Of a stretch of 64,000 nucleotides of DNA, positions 7,741 through 15,277 are shown piece by piece. How positions within the stretch are numbered: the first letter of the stretch is position 1; every line of letters begins with the position of its first letter. The notes under the pieces were generated by a model. The model was not told the origin of the DNA and made no database searches. It saw nothing but the letters and a program-made list of their open reading frames with translations. Both the position numbers and the translations under genes were made by a program. The DNA comes from Streptomyces albus subsp. chlorinus (GTDB taxonomy: Bacteria > Actinomycetota > Actinomycetes > Streptomycetales > Streptomycetaceae): positions 62,001 through 126,000 of the forward strand of contig NZ_VJOK01000001.1 in assembly GCF_013302895.1 (NCBI RefSeq), written 5' to 3'.

Positions 7741-8424
7741 TCAGATTGTCCGGCCGAGCACCGCGCCGACGCGTTCGTGGTCGGAGATGGGTGCCATATG
7801 GGCGGCGCCTTCGATTGTCAGGAGCCGGGCCCCGCGCCGCAGTGCCGTATTCGCCGTGTCGGCGAAGAAGGGAGAATCTCCGAACCGTATGTAGGTCGCC
7901 GGTGGGTGAGGGTGGCCGGACGCGGGTTCCGGCAGGGGTTCCTCGTGAGTGGCCCGGCTCAGCGGCCGGGCCCGCGCGGTCACCCACTCCAGGTCGGCCG
8001 CCGCGAGACCCATGGTCTCGAAGCCGAAGGGGTGAATCAGCCATGCTTCCTGCTCCGGCCGCAGAGCGGCAGCGGCGTCGCACGCGTCGCGCAGGACGGG
8101 TTGGAGGTCGAAGGCCGACTGGCCGGGCGAGGGGAAGAACGCGTCAAGGTAGACGAGTTGCCGGATGTGCTGCGGCCGTTCGTATCCGGCACCGGTGATG
8201 ACCATGCCCCCGTAGCTGTGTCCCACGAGGGTCACGTCGGTGAGAGCGTGCCTGTCGATCAGGGCGACGATCTCCGCGATGTGGGTGCGCAGTCCGACGC
8301 GGGGCCCGGCCGGGGCGAGTGAGGGGCACATTACGGTGTGGCCGGACTCCCGTAGCCGGGGGGCGACCCGCTCCCAGGCCCAGCCGCCGAGCCAGGAGCC
8401 GTGCACGAGGACGAAGGTGGCCAT
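7741..8424 (-). CDS. Alpha/beta hydrolase, last intact gene of the RidA-NHLP operon
   Basis: This 227-residue protein has two adjacent ATGs, at 8427 and 8424. AGGAGG is only 1 nt from the first and 4 nt from the second, so 8424 is preferred; the first one overlaps the upstream stop (ATGA). The protein begins MATFVLVHGSWLGGWAWE, has VGHSYGG with nucleophile Ser70, and ends with EGAAHMAPIS holding the likely catalytic His. It belongs to the same broad EstC/hydroxynitrile-lyase-like family as the protein at 3757 but is not close to it. Translational coupling to two NHLP-domain genes suggests it works on the same substrate or protein; this is inference. Confidence 0.8.
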   Translation of the reverse strand: MATFVLVHGSWLGGWAWERVAPRLRESGHTVMCPSLAPAGPRVGLRTHIAEIVALIDRHALTDVTLVGHSYGGMVITGAGYERPQHIRQLVYLDAFFPSPGQSAFDLQPVLRDACDAAAALRPEQEAWLIHPFGFETMGLAAADLEWVTARARPLSRATHEEPLPEPASGHPHPPATYIRFGDSPFFADTANTALRRGARLLTIEGAAHMAPISDHERVGAVLGRTI

Positions 8425-8780
8425 CATTCCTCCTGCCCGGCTTTGGCCGCCCAGGAGGAGCGGATGTCCCGCAGAATCCACTTCAGGCGGTCGTCGGGGA
8501 TCAGAAACCCGCCGACTCCGGACGAGAACAGCACGTCGTAGACGCGTTGGGACACCTCGGTGAGCCGCTCCGCGAAGTCCTCGTCGTCCTCCGGTTCCGC
8601 GGGGAGAAGGATGACGATGGTGTCGTCTCGCTGTTCCACCGCCTCGACGGCGAAATCCTCGCGGGGATGGTGGCCCGACTCCTCGCACAGCACTGCTTTC
8701 GGGTCGGCGACGAGCCTCTCCCGGTAGGCGCTGTCGTTGACGAGCCGCAGTGTGTGGAGGGTTCCGGCGTCATGTTTCAT
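8424..8780 (-). CDS. Stand-alone NHLP-like (nitrile hydratase leader peptide-like) protein
   Basis: This 118-residue protein starts at ATG 8780, overlapping the RidA-NHLP stop by 4 nt. Residues about 8-60 fit the NHLP leader pattern: helix, then YRERLVADPKAVL, a short Gly/Pro turn, and a strand ending TIVILLP. That is the D-x-x-[FY]-R-x-x-L-x-x-D-P-x-x-A-L ... h-h-h-L-P signature. After an acidic linker the C-terminal 45 residues read FLIPDDRLKWILRDIR, which resembles VWLLPERLKSELLAMR of the neighbouring fusion protein. There is no Cys-, Ser- or Thr-rich core such as RiPP precursors of this leader class usually carry. Only one Cys is present, inside the leader domain. The role is unknown. Confidence 0.7.
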   Translation of the reverse strand: MKHDAGTLHTLRLVNDSAYRERLVADPKAVLCEESGHHPREDFAVEAVEQRDDTIVILLPAEPEDDEDFAERLTEVSQRVYDVLFSSGVGGFLIPDDRLKWILRDIRSSWAAKAGQEE

Positions 8781-9637
8781 GGTTGCTCCGCGTCGTATGT
8801 CGTATCGGTGCCGGTCCGGGCTTCGAGGAAGCCTCGGCGCATGGCCAGCAGTTCGCTCTTGAGCCGTTCGGGCAGCAGCCAGACGAAGTTGTCCCCGCTG
8901 CGCCACAGGTCCATGAGGTTCACGGGCTCACGGCGGTCCGGCTCGTCCGGCTGTTTCGCGGGTGGGAGGACGTAGTACAGCGTGTCGCGTTTCTGCAGCC
9001 TGACCTGCACGTTGACTCCCGGGGGCACATGCACGCCCATCGACGCCAGGGCCTTGAGGGGCTCGCGTTCCAGTCGTGCGGCGAAGGACGGGTCCTCCCA
9101 GGCACGGCGGGTGAGGGCCGTTTCGAAATCCTGGTCTTCGCCCGTGGGGGATGTCGTGCGGGCCCTGTGGGGCTCATGTGCCCTGGCGGGCTCGCCCGCC
9201 GCGGCCTCGTCGGCCGGTACGGCTCGCTCATGGCTCCCTCGCGCGGGGAGCGCGGCGACCACCTGGACCTCGAGGAGGTACTCCGGTGCGAAGAGTGCGG
9301 GCACGCCCACCAGCGTGCTCGCCGGGGCTTCCGTGACACCGGCCCGCAGCGGCCCGAAGATCGCGGGCAGCAGCTGCGGGGTGTAGTCGACGACGTAGAC
9401 GGTCTCTTCGATGATGTCGTTGCGGGTGGCACCGACCGCGGCGAGCGCGGCGTCGAGGTTACGGGCGATCTGTGCCGCCTGCGCCTCGTGGTCGCCGAGT
9501 CCCACGGGCCGCCCTCGCGTATCCCAGGCGACCTGCCCGGAGAGATGCACGAGCCGCGTTCCATCGATGGTGACGACCTGGCTGATCTGGTCGGTCGGGT
9601 TGTGCACGGATGGTGGACTGACGCGGTTCACAGGCAT
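8777..9637 (-). CDS. RidA-like domain fused to NHLP-like domain
   Basis: This 286-residue protein starts at ATG 9637, with AAGGAG 7 nt upstream, 11 nt after the monooxygenase stop. Residues 1-132 form a RidA/YjgF domain: QVVTIDGTRLVHLSGQVAWD, QARN-type helix, TVYVVDYTPQ and YLLEVQVVAALP. The Arg that archetypal RidA uses for imine hydrolysis (Arg105 in E. coli) falls in PASTLVGV and is absent, so this looks like a Rid4-7-type member. A 35-residue linker leads to residues 170-225, an NHLP pattern (WEDPSFAARLEREPLKAL ... TLYYVLPP), then a LLPERLKSELLAMRR tail shared with the next protein. I know of no described RidA-NHLP fusion. Confidence 0.75.
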   Translation of the reverse strand: MPVNRVSPPSVHNPTDQISQVVTIDGTRLVHLSGQVAWDTRGRPVGLGDHEAQAAQIARNLDAALAAVGATRNDIIEETVYVVDYTPQLLPAIFGPLRAGVTEAPASTLVGVPALFAPEYLLEVQVVAALPARGSHERAVPADEAAAGEPARAHEPHRARTTSPTGEDQDFETALTRRAWEDPSFAARLEREPLKALASMGVHVPPGVNVQVRLQKRDTLYYVLPPAKQPDEPDRREPVNLMDLWRSGDNFVWLLPERLKSELLAMRRGFLEARTGTDTTYDAEQP

Positions 9638-9648
9638 GTTCAGCTCCT

Positions 9649-11163
9649 TCAAGAGGGCGTACCGGCCCAGGCGGTCAGCGCCTGGGCCCGTTCGTCGCGG
9701 CGCGCGCCGCCGTCGGTGGTGCGGGTGGCCCACGCGATGTGTCCGTCGGGGCGTACGAGAACCTCGGTCACCCCGTCGAGGTCAGGGTGCTCGTCGTACG
9801 TGTCAGCGGTGACGGCCGTGACCCGTGAGCCCCAGCCCGTGCCGACGGCCTCCCGAAGGGCCGGGTCCTTGGCCAGGGCGAGCAGCACGAAGCGGCCCTG
9901 GGTAAGCAGTTCGTACACCCGCTTCGCCTCCGAACCGGCGGCCGTCAGCCCGACATCGGGCATGCGGCGCCCCGCCAGCGGGTCGGCGGTCGAGTCAGCC
10001 GGCGGGTAGAGGGTGCCGAGCGCGGAGACCTGGTCGGCGAGCCGGCGGTTGACCTCCGGCATGCCCAGCAGTTGGTCGAGGAGTTTGCGCAGGGCCGCGG
10101 CCGGGCGCTGGTACTGCGCGACCAGCGTCAGCTCTGCCAGCAGGGTCTGGACCTCGGTGTTCTCGGTCACCGACTCGCCGACCGGCCGACGCTCCCCGTC
10201 GTAACTGTCCAGCAGGCCCGGCGGGGCCCAGCCGCCCACCACGGCGGCCAGCTTCCACCCCAGGTTCATGGCGTCCTGGAGCCCGGTGTTGAGCCCCTGG
10301 CCCGCCGCGGGGAAGTGGATGTGGGCGGCGTCGCCCGCCAGCAGGATGCGTCCCGAACGGTAGCTCTCCGCGAGCCGTGTGGCATTGCCGAACCGCGACA
10401 GCCAGCGGGGTTCGGCGATTCCGCAGTCGGAGCCGGTGATCCGGGTGAGCGACGTACGGAACTCCTCCAGGGTCACGGGCTCCCGGGCCGGGACCCGTAT
10501 TCGCTCCGGATCCAGGCAGACGAACCGGGTGAGCCCTTCCTCCAGCGGCGCGACGATCACGCCACGGGCCCGTGCCGCGTCCAGGGCGCCGGGCCGCGGG
10601 TCGACGACCGCGAAGTCCCCGAGCATCCCGGTCAGGGTCTCGTCGGTGCCGGGGAAGCCGATCCCGGCGGCCCGCCGCACGATGCTGCGCCCGCCGTCAC
10701 ACCCGACCGCGTAGAGGCCACGTACGGTCTCGGTGCCGCCGCCGGGGACGCGCGTCTCCACCTCGACCCCGTCGCCGTCCTGGCTCACGCCGAGGGTCTC
10801 GTATCCCCGGCTGATCTCCACCCCCAGCTCGTGCGCCCGCTCCTCGAGGATCGCCTCGGTGCGCGCCTGGGCCAGGAAGAGGGTGTAGCCGTGCCGGGAG
10901 TCGAGCGCGCTGAAGTCCAGCTGTGTGCGCAGCCCCGCGAAGTGCCAGCTCGGCACGGTCCGGCCGAGCGGGAGGAACCGGTCGAGCAGTCCCCGCTGGT
11001 CCATCAGTTCCAGGCTGCGCGGGTGCAGGCTCAGCGCCCGCGAATGGCGCTGCGGTTCCGTGCGGCGCTCCAGGACCCGGGTCCGCACGCCCGCCAGTGC
11101 CAGCTCGCAGGCGAGCAACAGCCCGGTCGGGCCCGCGCCTGAGACGACCACATCCGTGTTCAT
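9649..11163 (-). CDS. FAD-dependent aromatic hydroxylase (PgaE/RdmE, tetracenomycin-hydroxylase type)
   Basis: This 504-residue protein starts at ATG 11163; an ATG at 11181 is in frame but would begin inside the operator. It begins TDVVVSGAGPTGLLLACELA (FAD-binding GxGxxG), has CDGGRSIVRRAAGI (the DG motif) and RILLAGDAAHIHFPAAGQG with GLNTGLQDAMNLGWKLA (FAD ribityl binding). A C-terminal thioredoxin-like region of about 110 residues (GRFVLLALAKD to VLVRPDGHIAWA) is typical of aromatic polyketide hydroxylases and rifampicin-monooxygenase relatives. It uses NAD(P)H and O2. It is the first gene of the 11163-7741 operon and faces a divergent TetR gene across a palindromic operator. Confidence 0.88.
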   Translation of the reverse strand: MNTDVVVSGAGPTGLLLACELALAGVRTRVLERRTEPQRHSRALSLHPRSLELMDQRGLLDRFLPLGRTVPSWHFAGLRTQLDFSALDSRHGYTLFLAQARTEAILEERAHELGVEISRGYETLGVSQDGDGVEVETRVPGGGTETVRGLYAVGCDGGRSIVRRAAGIGFPGTDETLTGMLGDFAVVDPRPGALDAARARGVIVAPLEEGLTRFVCLDPERIRVPAREPVTLEEFRTSLTRITGSDCGIAEPRWLSRFGNATRLAESYRSGRILLAGDAAHIHFPAAGQGLNTGLQDAMNLGWKLAAVVGGWAPPGLLDSYDGERRPVGESVTENTEVQTLLAELTLVAQYQRPAAALRKLLDQLLGMPEVNRRLADQVSALGTLYPPADSTADPLAGRRMPDVGLTAAGSEAKRVYELLTQGRFVLLALAKDPALREAVGTGWGSRVTAVTADTYDEHPDLDGVTEVLVRPDGHIAWATRTTDGGARRDERAQALTAWAGTPS

Positions 11164-11184
11164 CAATGATGTTCTCCCCATTTA

Positions 11185-11206
11185 GTGAACGGCGTTCACG
11201 TGAACG
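11185..11206. promoter_or_regulatory. TetR operator with three half-sites
   Basis: The sequence GTGAACG-G-CGTTCAC is a perfect 15-bp dyad at 11185-11199, and CGTTCACGTGAACG is a perfect 14-bp dyad at 11193-11206, so three GTGAACG half-sites overlap. They lie between the divergent monooxygenase and TetR starts. A TAGTAT/TATAGT -10-like element at 11212-11220 follows, 8-16 nt before the TetR GTG. The site most likely binds the adjacent TetR protein and controls both directions. Confidence 0.75.
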
Positions 11207-11227
11207 ATGTTTAGTATAGTGAGACCC

Positions 11228-11893
11228 GTGAGCACCCCGTCAAGTCCGACCAGAGGCCGCCCCGCCAGGCTCAACCAGGCCCGCACCGTCCAGACCGCCC
11301 TCGACCTGCTGAACGAGTCCGGGCTCGACGCGCTGACCATGCGCAGGCTCGCCGACGCGATGGATGTGCAGGCCGGCGCGCTGTACCGCTACTTCGCGAC
11401 CAAACAGGACCTGCTCACCGCCATGGCCGAGCGCATGGTCGGCGGCGTCGCCGAGGCCGCCGGGCCGGCGGAGGACAGCGACTGGAGCGAGAGAGCGGCG
11501 CGCCTGGCCCGCGCGCTGCGTGCGGCCCTCCTCGCCCATCGCGACGGCGCACGCGTCTACGCCGGTACACACTCGACCGGCCCGAACACCCTGGGCTTCG
11601 CCGACAGCCTCACCGGCGTGCTGCGTGAGGCGGGCTTCAGCGACGCCGAAGCGGCACGGGCGCTCTACGCGGTGGCCAACTTCACCGTGGGCCACACCCT
11701 GGAGGAACAGGCCGCCCTGCAACCGGAGAACAACGGGTCCGCCGATGCGGGAAACCTGCACGAGGCGGCGACGGCAGGGGCCTACCCGCACCTCGCCGCC
11801 ACACTGCCGACGCTCACCAGCACGGACTTCACAGCCCACTTCGAGTTCGGACTACGGCTGCTCCTGGACGGCCTGCGTGCTGTACGGCAGTGA
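11228..11893 (+). CDS. TetR-family repressor (TetR-class C-terminal domain)
   Basis: This 221-residue protein starts at GTG 11228; an upstream in-frame start at 11207 would sit in the operator. The DNA-binding domain reads ARTVQTALDLLNESGLDALTM, then LADAMDVQAGALYRYFATKQDLL. The C-terminal part contains the H-x-x-G pattern HRDGARVYAG and NFTVGHTLEEQA, typical of the TetR_C class that includes TetR itself. With no ribosome site and a -10-like box so close, the mRNA may be leaderless. It faces the monooxygenase/RidA-NHLP operon and probably represses it; the ligand may be the aromatic substrate or product. Confidence 0.85.
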   Translation: MSTPSSPTRGRPARLNQARTVQTALDLLNESGLDALTMRRLADAMDVQAGALYRYFATKQDLLTAMAERMVGGVAEAAGPAEDSDWSERAARLARALRAALLAHRDGARVYAGTHSTGPNTLGFADSLTGVLREAGFSDAEAARALYAVANFTVGHTLEEQAALQPENNGSADAGNLHEAATAGAYPHLAATLPTLTSTDFTAHFEFGLRLLLDGLRAVRQ

Positions 11894-12084
11894 CCCCGCA
11901 AACGGTCCGACACCGCGGGCCCCAACCGCGTAGAAACAGAGCGACGGCACGCTCCTGACCATCCACCGCACCGTCACCCCACGAGTGACACGGGACGCCT
12001 GACGGGCGGCGGCCCCGAACGTGCCCCGAACGTGCCCCTATGAAGGCAGCGCGCCCCGGAACGGATCGGCCAGATCAATCGACC

Positions 12085-12290
12085 AGATCAACGGGCGCAT
12101 CCGCGGAAGCCGGAGCCTGCCGCTACCGGCTCGACTGGAAGCCCCGTCGGCGCCGCAACGTCGCCGAGCCCAGCTACAACCGACTCAAGCACGACAAGGC
12201 CCTGGCCGCCCGCCGCGACAAACACGCCCGTCCTACAAGGCACTGGTCCCCCTCGCCCGCCTCCGGCTCAGGCTGCCCTGGGCCTAGGGA
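12085..12290 (+). pseudogene. Remnant of IS5-type transposase, C-terminal end
   Basis: The plus strand reads RRRNVAEPSYNRLKHDKALAA and then RRDKHAR. This matches the RRRNVVER-x-FNRLK ... TRYDKLAR block holding the third catalytic residue of IS5-type transposases. The frame then shifts to SYKALVPLARLRLRLPW, the usual end of the protein. Upstream parts are missing. The 11894-12084 stretch before it shows nothing recognisable. Confidence 0.65.
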
Positions 12291-12296
12291 GACAAC

Positions 12297-13058
12297 CTAG
12301 GAGTTGTCCGGTCGGCGGGGCGGTTGGGCAACTGTCCGCTCGGCGGCGGACGGGTAGGTCGCGGCGAAGCCGGCGAGGATGAGGTCGACCCCGGCGAGGA
12401 ACTGTTCGCGGTCGTCGTGATCGCTCAGGTGGCTCGCCACGGCCCGGGTGGAGGGGTAGGTGTGCGGGTCGAGTTCTTGCCACGCCTGTGAGACGGACTC
12501 GAAGAACGAGGCACGGTTCACTTCAGGGCCGAGCTCGCGGGCGCTGGCCGCGTTCGCGGCGTTCTGCGCGGCGGCACCGAGGATGTAGTGCATCAGCGCG
12601 GAGGTCGCTGTGAACCAGCTGTGGGCGGGCACGTTCAGTGCGATGACCTGGCGGCTGATGCCTTCGAAGATCCGCGCCGTCACCGGCCCCCAGGGGTTGC
12701 GGGAGAGCTGAGCGGCGAGCTGCGTGGACAGCCACGGGTGCGCCTCGATCGCGTCGTACAGGGCGAGTGCGACAGCGTGTACCTGCTCCCGCTGCGGCTG
12801 CGCCTGCGGTGACGGGGCGGGCTGGGCGGGAAGAGCCGTGCCGATGACGGCCTCGGTGGCCGCGCCGAGCAGGTCCCTCTTGTCCGACACGTGCCAGTAG
12901 ATCGCTCCCGGGCCGGTCGACAGGTGCTCGCTCAACGCCGGGAACGTCAGCCCGCGCTCCCCCGCCGTGTCGAGCAGCTCGACGGCGGCCTCGGCGATCC
13001 GCTCCCGTGTGAGCGGATCCGCACGCCGCTGCGACTTCTTGTCGGTCCGTGATGTCAC
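12297..13058 (-). CDS. TetR-family repressor
   Basis: This 253-residue protein starts at GTG 13058. The N-terminal HTH reads RERIAEAAVELLDTAGERGLTF, then LSEHLSTGPGAIYWHVSDKRDLL, with the canonical K-x-x-L. The C-terminal half contains PWLSTQLAAQLSRNPWGP and MHYILGAAAQNAA, and resembles the TetR_C families of Streptomyces regulators such as the TetR/WHG type. It is divergent from the TetX-like monooxygenase at 13169, separated by 110 bp that contain two identical dyads. It very probably represses itself and the monooxygenase. Confidence 0.85.
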   Translation of the reverse strand: MTSRTDKKSQRRADPLTRERIAEAAVELLDTAGERGLTFPALSEHLSTGPGAIYWHVSDKRDLLGAATEAVIGTALPAQPAPSPQAQPQREQVHAVALALYDAIEAHPWLSTQLAAQLSRNPWGPVTARIFEGISRQVIALNVPAHSWFTATSALMHYILGAAAQNAANAASARELGPEVNRASFFESVSQAWQELDPHTYPSTRAVASHLSDHDDREQFLAGVDLILAGFAATYPSAAERTVAQPPRRPDNS

Positions 13059-13077
13059 CCTGCCATTTTGACACATC

Positions 13078-13116
13078 TGGAATTGGATTCCACACTGGCT
13101 ATGGAATGACATTCCA
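13078..13116. promoter_or_regulatory. Two identical TetR operators, TGGAAT-N3-ATTCCA
   Basis: TGGAAT-TGG-ATTCCA at 13078-13092 and TGGAAT-GAC-ATTCCA at 13102-13116 share perfect 6-bp arms and a 3-nt spacer. Their centres are 24 bp apart. They lie in the intergenic region between the TetR gene (starting at 13058, minus) and the monooxygenase gene (starting at 13169, plus). The spacing suits two dimers bound side by side across both promoters. Confidence 0.8.
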
Positions 13117-13168
13117 CAGGCGTCCGGGACCCCTTCCGGCTGCCTCGACACCTCACTAGGAGCCTTAT

Positions 13169-14287
13169 ATGAACCCGCACGTCACAATCGTCGGTGCCGG
13201 TCTCGGCGGCCTCGTGCTCGCCCGCGTCCTGCACGTCCATGGAATCCCGGCCACCGTCTACGAGGCCGAGCCCTCGCCGACCGCGCGCACGCAAGGCGGC
13301 ATGCTCGACATCCACGAGGAGAACGGCCAGGCGGCACTCCGGGCGGCGGGCCTGATGGACGCGTTCCGCGGCATCATCCTGGAGGGCCGGGAGGCGATAC
13401 GGGTCCTCGGACCCGACGGGACCCTGCTCCACGCCGACGACAGCGAGCGGGGACGCCCCGAGGTGCAGCGCGGTGAACTGCGACGCATCCTGATCGACTC
13501 ATTGCCGGCCGGCGCGGTCCGGTGGGGACACGCGGTCAGGGAAGTGCGACCCCTCGGCGAGGGGCGTCACGAGGTGACCTTCGCCGACGGCACCACCACG
13601 ACGACGAGCCTGCTGGTGGGCGCGGACGGCGCGTGGTCGCGTGTCAGGCCGCTGCTGTCCGACGCCGAGCCCGAGTACACCGGCACCTCGTTCGTCGAGA
13701 CTTGGCTGTACGACGGTGACACCCGGCATCCGGCCTGCGCGAAGGCGGTCGGCGGCGGAGCGATGTACGCGCTCGCGCCGGGGAAGGGAATCCATGCGCA
13801 CCGGGAGCGCGGCGGGACGCTCCACGCCTACGTGGCACTCGTCAAGCCTCTGGACTGGTTCCTCGCCATCGATTTCACCGATCCCGCCGCAGCCACGGCC
13901 CGTGTAGCCGAGGAGTTCGCCGGTTGGGCGCCCGAACTCACCGCCCTCATCACCGACGGCGACACGGCACCGGTCCTGCGTATCCTCAACTCGCTTCCCG
14001 TGGAACACCGGTGGGACCGGACTGCCGGAGTGACCCTGATCGGTGATGCGGCCCACCTCTCGATTCCCAACGGCGAAGGCGCCAACCTGGCCATGTACGA
14101 CGGCGCCGAACTGGCCGAGGCCATCGCCGCCCACCCCGACGACATCGAGGCCGCACTCGCCGACTACGAGCAGGACCTGTTCACCCGCAGCGCCGCAGCC
14201 GCCAGGGACGGCTACAAACTCCAAGAACTCCTCTACGGCGACGACACACCTCACGACCTGATCGACCTGTTCGACCTGCACGACTAG
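13169..14287 (+). CDS. TetX-like FAD-dependent monooxygenase
   Basis: This 372-residue flavoprotein starts at ATG 13169, about 10 nt after a weak AGGAG-like site (actaggagcc). It begins HVTIVGAGLGGLVLARVL (FAD GxGxxG), has LVGADGAWSRVRP (DG motif) and TLIGDAAHLSIPNGEGANLAMYD, the GD motif with the E-G-A-N-x-A-x-x-D signature of the TetX/FAD_binding_3 group. The length matches TetX (about 380). TetX-type enzymes hydroxylate tetracyclines; many Streptomyces paralogues have other, unknown aromatic substrates. It closely resembles the protein at 47979-49064. It is controlled by the divergent TetR. Confidence 0.85.
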   Translation: MNPHVTIVGAGLGGLVLARVLHVHGIPATVYEAEPSPTARTQGGMLDIHEENGQAALRAAGLMDAFRGIILEGREAIRVLGPDGTLLHADDSERGRPEVQRGELRRILIDSLPAGAVRWGHAVREVRPLGEGRHEVTFADGTTTTTSLLVGADGAWSRVRPLLSDAEPEYTGTSFVETWLYDGDTRHPACAKAVGGGAMYALAPGKGIHAHRERGGTLHAYVALVKPLDWFLAIDFTDPAAATARVAEEFAGWAPELTALITDGDTAPVLRILNSLPVEHRWDRTAGVTLIGDAAHLSIPNGEGANLAMYDGAELAEAIAAHPDDIEAALADYEQDLFTRSAAAARDGYKLQELLYGDDTPHDLIDLFDLHD

Positions 14288-14339
14288 GCAGTTTCTTTCA
14301 GACCATCTGGCCGTTGGTCCTGGGTGTGGTGTTGGCCGA

Positions 14340-15003
14340 TGCACCGTAGGCACGCATCGAGCCGTTGCTACCTCTGCCGGACCGGGCCCCGGGCGGGGTG
14401 GGCGGTGGCGGGGTCGCCGGCAGGCGGTCGACGCGATCGCGTTCAAGTACCGCACCGGCACGCCTTGGACGGGCCGGACCTGCCCGAGGGTTTCGCGTCG
14501 TCGAAAGGCGTGCGCAACCGGCTGCACAAGTGAGCTGCCCACGGTACCTGGGAGAAGGTGTTCGCCGCGCTGCTGGCCCAGGCGGACGCCGAGGGGACCT
14601 GGACTGGGAATGCACCCGCGTCCGAGCAGGTCATGGCCCGCCTCCGGGTGCGCCCAGACGGGTCGGCCATCCGCTGATCACGCCGGATGCGGTCCTGGCC
14701 GACAAGGCATAAGCGTCCCGGGCCATCCGCATCCGCCTGCGGCAGTGACGGGCACGGGCGGCAGCCCCCACAGCCGGTCGAGCAGCCGACGCACCGCAAA
14801 CGGCGCGGCCGACTCGGCGGCCGTCCCCGGCCTTCGACCGCGAGACCTACAACGAGAACCACAAACAGCGCGACCCGCCGAGCGCTGTGTCAACAAGCGC
14901 AAGCAAGGACGCGGCCCGGCTGACACCCGATACAGCAAGACCGCCACCATCCACCTGGTCGGACACCACCTCACCGCCACCTTCACCCGGCCAGCAAGGT
15001 AAT
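14340..15003 (+). pseudogene. Near full-length decayed IS5-type transposase
   Basis: Successive plus-strand pieces align with the IS5-type order. RWRGRRQAVDAIAFKYRTGTPW is at about 14400-14470. LPEGFASSKGVRNRL lies near 14480-14530. VFAALLAQADAEG is near 14560-14600. TPDAVLADKA is near 14680-14710. FDRETYNENHKQRD (about 14835) and RCVNKRKQGRGPADTRYSKTATIHL (about 14880-14960, here quoted as two overlapping frames) close it. The middle of the DDE domain is deleted and several frameshifts and stops separate the pieces. No terminal inverted repeats are obvious. Confidence 0.65.
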
Positions 15004-15277
15004 CCCGATGAAACCAGCCAGGGCTACGACGACATCCGCCTGCGGCGATGGCGTCGGGGCCCGGGCATCGTCCCGCACATCGCCCGTCCTGGCGTCGAAA
15101 CCTCCCAGCCCCTCGGCCAGCACCGCCGGGGTGGTCCAGCGTGCCCCGCTCTTGCTGTCGGCTGCAAGCGACGACCGCACCGACGCTACGAGCGCGAGGC
15201 CGAGCACGTCCTCGCCTTCACCTCGATCGCCACCAGCCTGATCAACTACCGCGCACTCGCTCTGTGACAGCGGCCTC
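15004..15277. other. Intergenic, no recognisable gene
   Basis: This is the trailing part of the 990-bp interval between the TetX-like gene and the HxlR gene. A short plus-strand stretch near 15195-15260 (HVLAFTSIATSLINYRALAL) could be one more transposase tail, since IS5-type proteins often end in S-I-L-I-x-Y-R, but it is too short to assign. Confidence 0.35.

Noticed and set aside
7741..11163. A classical RiPP cluster (YcaO, radical SAM or lanthipeptide)
   Set aside because: No maturase, protease or exporter of those classes is readable within the window, and the NHLP proteins have no RiPP-like core. The system is therefore described as NHLP-like, not as a RiPP cluster.
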